From Onchocerca lupi (taxonomy: Eukaryota > Nematoda > Chromadorea > Rhabditida > Onchocercidae), in NCBI GenBank assembly GCA_028564675.1, contig JAOVVO010000112.1, forward strand, positions 1-64,000: DNA of 64,000 bases. Direction: 5' to 3'. The notes under the pieces were generated by a model. The model was given only the letters and a program-made list of their open reading frames with translations, was not told the origin of the DNA and searched no databases. Numbering within the stretch: the stretch's first letter is position 1; every line of letters starts with the position of its first letter. Below are positions 37,697-50,945 of the stretch, piece by piece. The position numbers were made by a program, and so were the translations under genes.

Positions 37697-38720
37697 TCTA
37701 TATAAACAAAAATATAAATGTTCATTTGTCCAAAATTTCAAATCTCCGAAAATTTTTACCGATTGCTTTCAAATTTTAACACAACGTTGCAATCGAATAC
37801 GCACATGTTTTTATACACTTGTTATATGAATGAGTTACTCAGGCTTAATCAGGTCAAGTGGAAAAGAAAGAAAAGAGAAAGCGCACGTTTCTAAGTTGGA
37901 AAAAAAAATTTGATAGTTTGTAATTTGGTTGGATTGGAGACTGATTCTTGGTTTATGACTCGACTAATAACAGATATTGGAAAAATTTTTTGTGTCTTGT
38001 GTGACAGAGACGAATCTTGTGGAGAAAAGTTTTGTTGATTGATGAAGAATGATTCTTCATAACAAGCAATTATCAGAGAATGTCCAAGCAAAAGGATCAC
38101 TGGGTTATTCTTACCTTTGTAGCTCATAAAGAAAATATTGCTCAACTAAATTATCGGATTGTTGCTACTGCTGTGTCGCTTTGAAATCCGAACTACTATG
38201 TCGATGTAAGAACTCCGAACTTGAAATTGAATTTCAACTCCAAATCCTGACCTTTTAAATCCTTTCGAGGCTCATCTCACTTATCTGATCTCCATCGTTC
38301 TCCTCTTAATTGACTAGCATCACTTTGTTTATCTGCGAATTAGAGCGTTTTGGCGGTAAACATGTTCATCCTCCCGGTTTGTTGGTCTCATTTGGTTTGA
38401 AACAAAAAATAGGCAAAATGGAAAAACGATAAAGGAAAAGAAAGGCAAGAGAGAGAGAGAGAGATATTATCAAAAAAAAAAAGCATGTTTTATCTATCAT
38501 AGCCTGTACAGGTATAGAAAAACGCCAATTTGAATACAACATTGTTTCAAAACTTCAAAGCAGTCGGTGAAGAACCTTCGGAGATTTAAGATTTGGAACA
38601 ATGAACATTTACATTTTTTTCGAGAAAAAGCATGTTTTTATTTGTCACAAGTGTTACATTTATTATTTATTTTATGCCGGTTTTCATTATCTTTTCATTG
38701 ATCGATTAAATGTAACAAAG
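37697..38720. mobile_element. Mosaic repeat region with inverted ends
   Basis: The segment begins TCTATATAAACAAAAATATA immediately after the CTAG end. Its first 100 bases are homologous, in inverted orientation, to 38505-38625. Other parts (CACTTTGTTTATCTG... near 38323, GTTTTGGCGG near 38349, GTCACAAGTGT near 38645) recur at 53932-54300, so both loci carry the same repeat family. No coding capacity is visible. Confidence 0.6.
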
Positions 38721-40705
38721 CATAAATGCTATTTAGCCTGAAAATTTTTTAGCCGAAATCCGAAATAGCAAAGTGATGAACAACTGGATTGGATCGATTG
38801 GGATAGTTCCCCATACACCAATCTATTCTGTGAAAATTGCTATGTTATTACCTCTTCTTACGTCACTGTTAATTTTTGGCGCAATTCCATTTAAATCTTT
38901 TTCATTTTTCACTTTTTAGCTCGAAAAAAATTTCTAACAAATAATATTATTTCATTTTATACTGGTAATTTAATACTGAAATTACATTCAACTATGGAAG
39001 AAATGATATACCGCCACTTCTAGTACAATTAGTATTAAATTAGATTTCCATTTCTAATTTTTCATTTTAAAAATCATAATCTTTTATTTAGACATTTTCA
39101 GCATTTATTATCAACTATGAAATTCATCTACTTAGTTATTGAGAAGTTTAGAATTTTCTAAAACTTCGAAAGCCCATTGCCATGACTAAGATTTAGAAAA
39201 GAACAAAAGTCGAACTTACTATGACATCAAACAGCGATAAAATTTTTTTATGTCTCTAATGAATTCCTCAAAAAAGATGAAAATATACGAAAAGAGAAAA
39301 AAAAAAAGTTTGAGAGATTAGATTTCATTTTATTTTAGCTAAAGCAGTAAATATCGCATTAAAATTACTTCCTTTTCAAAAAAAGAAAAAAAAAATGAAA
39401 TATGTGCATAATTCATCTTTTTTTTTTCTCTAAAATGTTATACTTTTAAAATTTAAGAAGTACAAGTAATAATAATGTAAGCAAATTTTTTGGACAAAAA
39501 ATGAACTAAATTATATTCTATGAAAAATTTGAGATAAATGATTTGTTCTATGAGGAAGTTAATAAAATTTTTCAATGATAAATAGTCCGTAAATTCATTT
39601 AGCAATGAAACGAATGTGAAACGAGTAAATAATAAGTGATTTGTTTAACTATTAATAGAAAAGATAGCATTCGTGAAATAAATACAAATAACCAATTTTA
39701 TTTTCTCAGAATTATGACTTAATTTTCCACCTTTTCTTCTTATTATTGTTTGTCTTATTAATATATGTTAATTTAAAATTGAAAGCCGAAAATATAAATA
39801 AAAAGATTGGAATAATCTCTTCTGCAAATGCCACTGATAATTAATAGTTTGATAATTTGAAAGTTCTTAAACAAATAGTTTAATATGATTAGCTGCTTCG
39901 ATAAATTGAAAATAACTATCTAAAGATAACTGCTACAATTTTGAATTTTCATCTTCGAAATCTCACATTATTGAATTTTTTTTTCCATTTTTGTTTACTA
40001 AATTTTCCATATACTGAATTTCCCATTTTTTGTTTCTGTTCTCATCCATTTTTATATTTGCTCCAAGCTTACTAGGATAATTTATGTTTATTGAATTTTT
40101 GTTTCCCACTTTTCATGTTTTAGACTTTGAAAAGAAGATTTCAAATATAAGTATTCTGGCCATTGTATAATCAGTTTTTTCCCTTCATTACTAAATTTCT
40201 CAAATTTGACCGTTTGATTTTTGATTTTATAAATTTGATAATTAACAATCTATTATGGTTCTTATGTTGACACAAATGGATTTTGTTATAATGATAGGTG
40301 TTGAAAATTCAGTTTAAATGAATGAATTTCAGCACCTTTTTTTTCAGATTTAACAAAAACAAATTTTCATTTATCTAATTTTGGCCAATTATCACTTTGT
40401 TTTGTTGACAAAAAGAATTGTTACAATGAAAGCAATGTTTTTTCCTAAATTCGGTTCATTTTAGTGTTCACATAAAATCAAAACAAATGGAGTTTTCGGC
40501 ATATCCACACATATATCAAAAATTATGTTTAAACTAACAAATTTCGGTAATTCTTTTTTCCTGTGAAATGACTGTGTGATTTTAAATTGAAATTTCAAAA
40601 CACTTTATGAATCATATGAAAATTTTTTTGAAACTTCATTTTTGTCAAAGCAAAAAATTTTTCAAAATGAATTTGCTTGTTGAAGTTAATTGACTTTCTT
40701 GTCAT

Positions 40706-40739
40706 CAATAAAGGCCCATAATGACCATGGCCTTTATTG
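40706..40739. repeat. Perfect 11-bp stem hairpin
   Basis: CAATAAAGGCC (40706-40716) and GGCCTTTATTG (40729-40739) are reverse complements around a 12-base loop. Confidence 0.85.
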
Positions 40740-40975
40740 CAATTATTGTCGGATTGCTAGGCTGAAAGATGATAAGAATGTTAATCGATTTAAGTTAACA
40801 AATTCTTTTTGCAAAAAATTTAATTTTGAATGTCATTTGTCTGTAACACAACTTGCAATATAATATGCCATTATTGTGCACTTTCCAACTAAATTACTCA
40901 GATTTCGAACGATATGTTCCCATTCATATTTTGATAATTTTTCCATGGAGAATATGAAGAACAATAATAACAATA

Positions 40976-41594
40976 AGAATTGATTAAAATATTTCGAAAT
41001 AAAATGAAAGCATATTTGATTTCCTTCATTTTCTTTTTTTAATCCACCATATTCTCAGCATACATTTTTATCTTTCTTTTTTAAAATTATTCTAATGATG
41101 CAAGATAAATTATACATGCAATTATTTATTAACTGTAAATTCTATCATTTTTTTTTTTTTTTTGCATTTTTTCTTGTTTCTTAAAATAATATTTTGTCGA
41201 TAACTTATATCACACCTCTTTCTATTTCATTTCGTTTAGAATAATTAATTATTTTTCGTACATTTATTTATTAATTGCCATGATAAAAATATAAATAGAA
41301 AGTTTCTCTGTTTAAAGAAATATGTCAAAATATCAATTTTAATAAAATGTATTTTTTAATTTTTGCTTGTTAAATGATGTAATCCATAATTAATTTCATT
41401 AATCGCAAATAATAAAATGACTGACTTTTCCAAATGGTATTAAATATTACAATTCTTAATCATTCTCTGCATTATTAGAATAATTTTAAAAATGAAAGAT
41501 AAAAATGTATGCTGAGAATATGGCGGATTAAAAGAAAATGATGAAGGAAATCCAATGTACTTTCATTTTATTTCGAAATATTTTAATCAATTCT
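40976..41594. repeat. Long inverted repeat, arms about 126 bp
   Basis: 40976-41102 and the reverse complement of 41469-41594 match at roughly 90% by eye. They share AAAATATTTCGAAATAAAAT, CATATTCTCAGCATACATTT and TTAAAATTATTCTAAT. The spacer is about 366 bases with no coding capacity. This looks like a foldback or long-TIR MITE-type element. Confidence 0.8.
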
Positions 41595-43293
41595 ATAGAA
41601 TTTTTCTTGAATCCAAAACAACAGATTTATTTTTAATTCCTCATTGAACTTATTAGCACTTTCTTATGAGCATCGATTAAATTTTATTTAATTCATTTTT
41701 GCATGCGCTAAATGAATATGATTGATGAAGTTTTTATTTAAGAATAAATTATTTCAAACTAAATGCAGCAAGCATACTTCATAAAAGTTTTATGAAACTT
41801 TTTGTTTCAAATTTTTATAAAATTTTCTGTCCAAAATTTACTTTTTCTTACAAATCCATTAATGACAAATTCATAAATAATTTTAAATTTTAATAATAAT
41901 TTCATTGCACGAAATTATTTATCTCTTCCTATTTAATTTCATAATTCTTTCAATCATCAATTAGCAATATTGCCTATTTCATCTTAAAATTATTAGCATT
42001 GATGAGGGAAAGAAAAAAGAGAGAGAGAGAAAGAGAAAAAAAGGAAAAAAATAAAGAAATGAAAACAACTTTCTCTTGTAGATATTTAATGAATTGATGA
42101 TTTATTCTATGTGAAATAAAATCCTCATTTATCGCATTTTAGAATTTCTTTTTTTTTTTTCTCCAGCAGATTTATCGGCAAAATTGTAAACAAGAAATAA
42201 AGTTTCGGTTTCTTATTTTAAATATAATGACGTAAATTGCTAATTAGGTAAATGTATTGCTACTTATTTAAGCAAATGAAATTGTTTCTTACATAACATT
42301 TGAAAGTATACCTCTCATTATCTTGCAAATTACTTTAAATTATTTCCTAAATTGCGGGTTTTTTTTATCCAATTTTGAAATTTGGAAGAAAAGAAAAAAG
42401 AAAATAAAGAATTGAAGCAAATTTTTAAAATAATTCGTCAAAAATGGTTTCATTGAATAAAAAAATTTTTTGATTAATTTTAACTTCAAGTTATTAATTA
42501 ATTTTTGATATCCGTAAAAAAAAAAGAAAACAAAATTTGGCAAATTTGGCCATATTTAATGATGAGCATAATTTAAATTACTAATGCAGTGAAATGGAAA
42601 TATTTTATTATGAAATAATTTATTTCCTTCAATTAAATATCTCTCTCTTTTTCTCTTCATATATCCTTTCATTTATCATTTAATTTAGACTAAAATCATT
42701 CTTATAAATTTTAAATCAAATGATTACATTACAACTTTTCTCACTAATATTAAGTTGAAATAATATTACTTAAAATTTGCATTACTAATATTATCGCATG
42801 TTTATAGTATGCATTAATTATCACTTTCTGCTTTATCATTTCATCAAAGAGATAGAAAAAAAGGCGAAAAAATTTTTAATCTTTCGATTTTTTTTTTTTA
42901 AACTTACTTTTTTCTAGCTTATGACCTATAATTTTTAAGCCAATAAAGCATAGGTATTAATTTCATCATGTATTTTGATAGTTTGCAAGGACTTTGTTTA
43001 CACTTTGATATTATTAAACGCACATGAACGACTTCTAACAAGTTGCAATCGAATAATCAAATAAAAAAGCAAAAATGAGGAATATTTTCTATTATGGAGC
43101 TCTTTTTTCCTCATTTGATTTCACTTCTAAGCCTACAAAATTAAATTATAAAATTGTCTTCGACTACGTCACCTCCCCATCTTCCTTTGTTTTTTTTTTT
43201 TTTGTTTTTTTTTGAAAAAAAAAGACTCAAACAAACATTATGATCTTCATTTTTTTTCAAACCTTAATTGCTAATTAAATTTAAAAAAAAAGT

Positions 43294-43394
43294 AATAATT
43301 TGTTAGTGCTATAATTACTATTTACAGTCTACTGAATAATATTGAATAATAATTAGTAGACTGTAACTAATAGTTATAGCACTAACCAATTATT
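43294..43394. ncRNA. Hairpin with 40-nt arms, candidate small-RNA precursor or foldback
   Basis: The 5' arm 43294-43333 pairs with 43355-43394 around a 21-base loop. About 34 of 40 positions are complementary, including the perfect blocks GTTAGTGCTATAA and TACAGTCTACT. Mismatches cluster in the middle of the stem. Size and shape suit a microRNA precursor, but a miniature transposon remnant is equally possible. No known microRNA was recognised, and either strand could be transcribed. Confidence 0.4.
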
Positions 43395-43397
43395 CAA

Positions 43398-43424
43398 TAT
43401 CATTTGAATAATATTCAAATGATA
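43398..43424. repeat. Perfect 12-bp stem hairpin with 3-base loop
   Basis: TATCATTTGAAT-AAT-ATTCAAATGATA lies three bases after the larger hairpin. Confidence 0.9.
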
Positions 43425-46400
43425 CTGATGTCTCAAACAATTTGAACATTTTTATATTTGATATCTGGAATTTAATGATGAATTTAGCTTATAACTACTG
43501 CAATTTCATCAAATATTAAAATTTTCCATTTCACTGATAATTTCCTTCTTCCTTCAAACAATTATTGATAGTAATGCTAAATGAAGTTTTCTTTATTAGT
43601 TCAAAATATATTCTAATATTGTTTTTAGGAGAAACAATTACTACAATATTTCTATTAATGCCTTTAATGATGAATAAAATAATTATTACTGATCAAATTT
43701 CATTTTTCTTTTTAATGATTGCAAAATCAATTAATCGAAGTTTTTTTTTTCTTTTTTTTTTCAATTATTTACATCAAAATAATGCATTTTGTACTTAAAA
43801 AAAAGCAATTGAAGAATCAAATATCAAAAAGACCGAATTTATTAATTACCACATTTCGCCATGCCGTATATTTGTTGATAGTTGAAAGAAAGACATCAAT
43901 AGCATATTACTGCAGAAAAAAAGAAAAAAAAAATTAATTAAGTTCACGAAGCATTGCAATTTCAGCTTAAGAATTAATTTAATATTTTAAATTAGTATTA
44001 TTATAATTTAGTTTATGAAATAATTGTAAATTATTTAGCATTTTCTATTTTGTGATGCATATTTTTTTTTTCCGATATACAAAACGATTAACTAGTTATT
44101 TCGTGATGATTTTCAACTTTCAAAAATTTTCATTTATATTTGAAATGAATTCCATAAGTTTGATTTTTTATTCAAATATTTGTCTTCTCCAATTTTGGCC
44201 CTATCATACGTGTGACGTGCTATCTCTTATCTATTATAACACTTTCCCGATAAATGATAATGAAACGTTAAAATATGTTTATTAATTATTAAAAAGATGA
44301 ATAATGTGAAACTTTCGAAATTTGCACTCATCTCTCTCTTCATGCTACTTGAAATTCTATTCCGAAAATTTTAGCTCAATTTCTTCAGATATAACAATGA
44401 CATATTTGAATGAAATGCCATACTTCAAAGTTTGGTAGAAAAAAAAAAAACAAAAAACAAGAAAATTCAACAAATATTAAAGAAAAATGAAAGAAAACTG
44501 AATCGAAAAACAACAGAATCATATTCGGAATTTTTTCATTTTAAAGATTATATTTAGCATAAAGATAGTTTCAATGCTATTATCAAGTAATATCTTATCA
44601 TTCTGCAAATAATCAATCAGATAAATTTGCTAGCTTTTAATTATTTGAAATTTCAATCCGAAAAGAAGGAAAAACTAAAGAAGAAACTGGATATTTATTT
44701 AATCCATCAAAATTATCCTAAAATCAAAATTTGACAAAAACTTGATTTTTTTCTTATTATTTTCATCAAAAAAAAAAAAGGAAGAACTTACTTAGCAAGA
44801 GTAAAAGTAAGAAAAGAAGTTGGTCTAATATAAATTTGAAAATTTAATTCAGCATAGAACAATTTTCTACATTTTTGCTTTTTTTTTAGATTTTCTTGTT
44901 TAATGAAAGTTATCGAAATATTTGCTTTTTGATGATTGAAAACCCATAGGAAAATAAAAATACAAAGAATTTCAAAATGAAAAAAAAAAAAAAAAAAACA
45001 TATCAATGTTGTTTTTTCTGTTGTTTTATCGTATTATGATGCATTTTCATTTAAATGTTTGGCAATTTAGAGCTGCTGAAGTCAATTATTTTTTCCCATT
45101 TTAACTCGTTTTATTCTGATCTATTTCATTTGCAGCATTTTTTATATTGTTTTTGACATGCTATGTTTAGTTCATAGCTCCTAAATTCTATTTTATCTCA
45201 TTCTATTTTTTCAATACATTTCTGCAAGATATGATCAAAAGAATTATCAAATTCGATTATTCAAATAACAATTTGCGATATATGATCGCTCACGTTACCG
45301 CTTTCGACATTTACTGATCCGGAAAAGAAATATTAAAAACGAATTCTTTCAAGTCAACATTCATCTTCTAACTTCATTTGACGAAAATTTATGCCTGAAT
45401 TATGCAAAAAGCAAATAATCCTAAAACATTCTGTTATATTTACTTGAAAATATACAAATATGGCATAAATTTTCATTTAATTATAAGTTCATATTTTTTT
45501 GTCATAATCGTTTTTAAATTTCATAATTTTCAAAAAAAAAAAAAAAAAAAAAGAAAAGCTAAATTTTTGGTCTGAAAAGAATCAACATAACATTGCTAGA
45601 TTTGTCTTTCCTTCTAAATAAAATATTTGCAAAAATCATTAATTAAAAAGTTTGGAACAACCTGAAATATGAAATATTTCATACAAATTTCGAAACTATA
45701 GCTTTTAAAATTCAAAAAAAGTTGGAAAATTAAAGGCAGTTAATTCAGATATAATAATTGAATTAATTATAGAAATTAATGAAGATCTATTTTTAGAAAT
45801 TCGATTCAATTTCCTCTATGTATTTCTTATTCTTTCATTCATCTATCAACTCAAGTACAATTAGAAGAAGGTCATGAAACAATTTAAATTAAATTTGATA
45901 AAAATAGTTTAATTTTATAAACAAAATTTGCAGATTAGTGCTTTATCTAATTAGTTCTGCAGTATCTTTTCATATTATGCACATTCCTAAACAAATGAAT
46001 TATGACATTGCTTGTAATCGAAACTATCATATTCATTCCCGAGATATCCTAATTACATGCATATTTGATTCCTTTCTTATTAACTCATATTACTTGCTTT
46101 TCTCCATATCTTTCTTAATTTTGTATAAAAATCAAAGAATAAAGTAGCAATGCCAATCTCTTATTTTCTTCCACTTTCATTGTTTTAGCCTAAGAATGTC
46201 TACTTATTTACTTATTCAGTTAATTATTTTAATCTTACGTTTGAGGAAAAAATAATCTTTGGTTATTTAAAAATTCATTTAATAATTTCTAGCCACTATC
46301 TATTGATTATATTTCATTCCATGGCATTTAAATATCACGAATAAATGATGCGCAAGTATAACTGAAACTTTTTTGATAAAAGAAAGAAGAAGAATAATTA

Positions 46401-47921
46401 TGAAATTTGATTTTAGTTCTTAGAGATAACCTGATCTTCTCTTAATTATTCAATACATTGTTGCTTTTCTCTTTCTTTTTTCACATTTAATTTATGTTGC
46501 ATACATTTCTTCAAATCCTTCTTTTTTTTTCTAATTCGTTTTCTTATGCATTTAATAAAATAGCAAACTAATTAGCAATTAATATTTGATAATTTAAAAT
46601 CCTTATTTTGTAAAATTAGCAAAAAAAAAAAAAAAAGTCACTCATGCAATCAGCTTGTTAATTTGACGGGTTCAATTAATCGATCGATGTGACAAATATA
46701 GCTGAATACGATTACATCAATTGTTTCATTTCTATTTCAATAATACTACGTTACTATTGTTGCCATCTTCTGAAATCAATTTATTCCATAAGATTGTGTT
46801 GATTTTTAACCTATTAATGCTTCTATATTGTTTTCATAATTAAATTTTTCCAACAAAATATCTTTTTGCCATTTAACAAGCAGAATGAAACAAAGGATTT
46901 CAAAAAAAAAAAAAAAAAAAAAAAAAGAAATAGAGATAAATGACGTTTCATTTCCACTGAATTTAATTTCGAATATCAATTTTATTTCAATTTTATTTCT
47001 CATTTTATTAGTTCATATATCCAAGTAAGTCATATTTCATTAGTTCACATTGTGAAGTATGACTTTACGACATCAATTATATCTTTTTTAAATTATAACT
47101 CTTTTTTATTGAAATAAATAACAATTGGAAAATGACATTCCAACCGATGGAAATTAATTATTGAATTTTTTAGCCGGTTGAAAAAAAAAAAGAAGAACGA
47201 AAGAAATAAGTAGCAGAATGCATTATTAAAGATTCTTTCCTATCAACATGGTTAATTAATTATTATGCTATTCAGGAAGTGATAAGTATAGCACGAATTT
47301 TTATTTTATATCGATAACTTAGAGTAAATTTTAATCGTCATATTAATGATCATTTCAAGAAAAGAAATTATGATAATTATTTGACAACTTGATTTGTATT
47401 CTTTATTGTTATAACATTTCCTTTAATTCTTAAATGGTTATTGTTCATTTTAAAAATAAAATTAATTACTATGATATATGATCATATGATATGATTAGAA
47501 AGATAAAGGAGAATCAGCTGTAGTTAATTTTAAAAAAAAATAATGAATTGATAAATTTAAACCTAAAATTAAATTTATAATGAAAAAATGAAAGAAAGGT
47601 CAAAAGGTCAAAGAATAAAATTGGAACTTAAAGTTGTGTACGCTAAAAGTTTGATTTGACATAACATATCTTTCATTGAAAAAACATAGCAACATAACAT
47701 ATTTTAACTTATGTTTTATTCTTACTATAGCGGTAAAATTTTAGCTAACACCGATAAATGTTAATTGATTTTATCATCTATCAATATTCGTGTCAACATT
47801 CTGGCAATGATGAATGTGTACGTCCCTTAAAAATATTCTACGGAATTAAAGAAAATTAAAAATTTTCTAATTATTGATTGATCAGTGACATATTTTAATT
47901 ATAAAATTGCTTTCCTCAGAG

Positions 47922-50900
47922 ATGAATGAAGGATTCAGAAATATTCATGAAGATGACAAGAATTTATTACGTGAATCCTGGTTGATTATATATCGAAATC
48001 TCCAAAAAATTGGTGTCAATATTTTCAATATGATATTTGAGCAATGTCCTGAAGCAAAATTTGTACGGATTTTCAAATTTTCATCTAAAACTTGTAATTT
48101 TTTTATTTTTTGATTTATATTTGGGTTTGAATTAATTTCGTCATAAATTTATTCAAAAGACTGAATAATTGATATGTGATATGATTTAATTAGGTCTTTT
48201 TAATTGAACTTTTAATGAAACTTTTTTTTCCAGTTATTTCCATTTACCGACACTTCAAGAAAGGACAGTGATTTCATTAAATTTCATTCTTTACGATTTT
48301 TACAGGTAAGAAACGAAAGGAATTTTTCAAATTTAATAATAATTATGAAATTTACGAACATTTTTTAGCAAATTATTTTAAACTTTCGAGAACAGAAGGA
48401 TGGGAATAAAATTTTTCAAAAATAATTATGATTTTTTTTTTTTTTTAATGTAAATAATGCAGTATCATTAAGAACTTTAATCTATGATTTTTGATACTTA
48501 ATAATTTTGTCGTGATAAGCTTTTGCTTTTCAAATTTAAGGTATCAATTCTTCTTATTCTACTTTTGTTGCATGTATAAATTGCAAGAGTAAACATGGAT
48601 TATAGCAAATCGAAAAAGATTTATTCAATAAATTCAGAATCATTTCTTTTTTTTTTCAAGTAGATTTTCTGTAATGAATTGAATTTTAAAACTAGTTGAT
48701 CTAAATCTCAAAATTCACTAAACTGATACTGAATTTTCTCGCCGCTTGCTTAATTTAAATGAAATTGCAGAAGAAAAAATTTAACTTCATATTTAAAATA
48801 GGAAATATATTGAAGTATCAATCTACTTGAATAATCAGTTCATTTTCAGAAGCAATTAATTCATTCATTGTTTTAAATTTAGGCAATAGAAAGTGTTATT
48901 AAATCCATGGACAATTTAAGCGAAATCGATCCATTGTTAACTAATCTTGGCCATGTACACGGAAAATTTAAAGTTATTAGATTAAATTGTTTTCTTTTTA
49001 TTCAAAAAAACTTTTGAAATTTACACTTTTTGACTCTTTTGGAAAGAAATTAAATTAAAAAAAAATTTTTGTGCTCGATTAAAAATCGTTCCTTACTTTT
49101 AATTTTTAATTATTGTCTATTCAATTCAGTCACAAATTGAAGTTGTTATTACTTAGAAAAATTAATTGAAATCCAAAAGCCAAAGAGAATTGAAATGATT
49201 GAGAAAGGGGATAGTAGAAAAAAGAAAATGGGAAAAATTTTATATATATATAAATAATTTTCTCGACTTATTTCCCGATCAATATCATGCTAAACTTGAT
49301 GATTTATTCAGGAAAGAGTTGATTTCAAACCGGAATATTGGAATGTTTTCCGTGAATGCACACTATTTCATTTTAGACGAGCTTTGGAAAAGAATAATAC
49401 TATCATCAGGTTGATTTTTTCTGGATTTTTTCTAGTCCTTTTATCATTTAATGCTTTCATTTATTAATTTCAAATATAATTGATTAATTAATTTCGTTTT
49501 GTTGTCGATAACGCAATAATTATATAGTTTATTTATAGCAAAATATGCAATTTGTTTATGCATCAAATTGCTTTTTATTCTATTTAATCTATAATAATTC
49601 CTTGAAGAGACTAATGATCATTCAAGTTTCTTTTCTTCGATTGATGAAGAAATAGGCTTGTCATGTCATCTTGCTCCACTTAAGCTTTCGTCCTATTTTG
49701 ACGACATGTCACCAATCCTAAATCAAGGCAAAGCTGCCGTATAAAATAAATTTTATAAAAAAAAAAGAAGAAATTATTTTAAAAACCATTCTATTCCATT
49801 ATCTAAAATAATTAATAATATTTAATTAATAACGATAAATATTTAAATGCTCTAAAATAACTATAAAAAATTTTGCATGTATGCTTGGAATTTCATATTT
49901 TCATTTTCTATTAATTTTTGATTGCCTCATCAATATATAATATGTTTGAGAGAAAATAAAATTATCAAATTTCTTTACCAAAATGAATTAAATTTCGAAA
50001 TAATATAAATCAAATATTAATTATTTAAATTGGAAATTGTATCAAAAAAAAAATAAAAATTATGTTTCAAATATTTTGTTTCATAGAACTCGAAGATTAT
50101 TTGGTATATCAGAATCAAGAGAAATCAATGTTGATCATTTGATCACTTTATGGAGTTTGCTATTAAATTATTTGATCGAAGAGATGACAATGTCTTTTCG
50201 TGCTGATGTTCGAGCCCGGTTCAAATCTTATCCATTTTTTCAATATTTTTTTTTTTTTTTTTATTTTGATGAATGATCAAGAACAATTAAAAAATTTTCG
50301 AGAATTTCCAATTGAATAGAAAAAAGAAAAAACAAAAACAAAAAAACAATGAATATTTTGCATGAATGATATTATTGATAAAATTTTCGATCATATATAA
50401 TTAAAAATTCCATTTTTTTTTTCATTTTTTCTTTTATCAACGGTAACATTCAATTAAATTAAATTTTAGGGAACTTAATAAAAATAATTGGTTGCAAAAT
50501 GAGGACGAACAAAATAATGTTCATTTAGCAGAGAAGAAAGCAACGATGAGAATACAACTAACTGAACAGTAATAAATAATTTTAAGGATATTAAAAATTT
50601 ACTTTAAAAAAATAAATTTTCAAATATAAGAAATGCTAACGAAATTCTGAATTAAATTTCAAAGTGAATTTGTCATTTTTGGAAAAGTTTTCTGAAAATT
50701 CATTAATAACGAATATTTACAACATTTCCGGTTCGACTTTTCGAACAATTTCCATCAGTGCTTTGTTTTCAAAATTTTGCGAGATTGATGAAATTAATTA
50801 AGAATATTCTATTTTTTAATTTTCATTCTGAATCATTTTTCCCTGTTTAAGGATGAGAACGAATGTTGAACAACGAAATAAACGAGAGAATTTATGTTGT

Positions 50901-50945
50901 GGTTTTAAATGCTTTGGTTTCGATCAACATTATGATCATCACTAA
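47922..50945 (+). CDS. Globin with Cys-rich C-terminal tail
   Basis: A haem-binding globin of the nematode intracellular type. Exons: 47922-48062, 48234-48305, 48883-48972, 49312-49409, 50087-50218, 50470-50568, 50852-50945. All phases agree, for 241 residues. Family marks: LLRESWLIIYRNLQKIGVNI (helix A/B), LFPFTD (CD corner), FHSLRFLQ with His65 (E helix), LGHVHGK with His97 as likely proximal haem ligand (F8), FKPEYWNVFRECTLFHFRR (G) and LLNYLIEEMTMSFRADVR (H). After the fold comes a polar linker and a last exon ending CCGFKCFGF and a His-rich tail. If the exon 6 donor at 50569 is not used, translation stops at TAA 50570-50572, giving a tail-less form. The ATG follows acceptor TTCCTCAG (47919), so an upstream exon or a spliced leader is possible. 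Adjacent TIR and Helitron-type repeats lie 3 kb downstream. Confidence 0.9.

Larger units (their letters stand above)
38721..47918. other. 9-kb AT-rich intergenic region
   Basis: No protein gene was recognised. It contains an 11-bp-stem hairpin (40706-40739), a long inverted repeat (40976-41594) and a strong double hairpin (43294-43424), plus simple A/T tracts. Reading frames here are short, AT-driven and without splice context. Confidence 0.6.

Noticed and set aside
46253..46263. TCTTTGGTTAT, identical to the 5' part of miR-9
   Set aside because: The rest of the mature sequence and a hairpin partner are missing.
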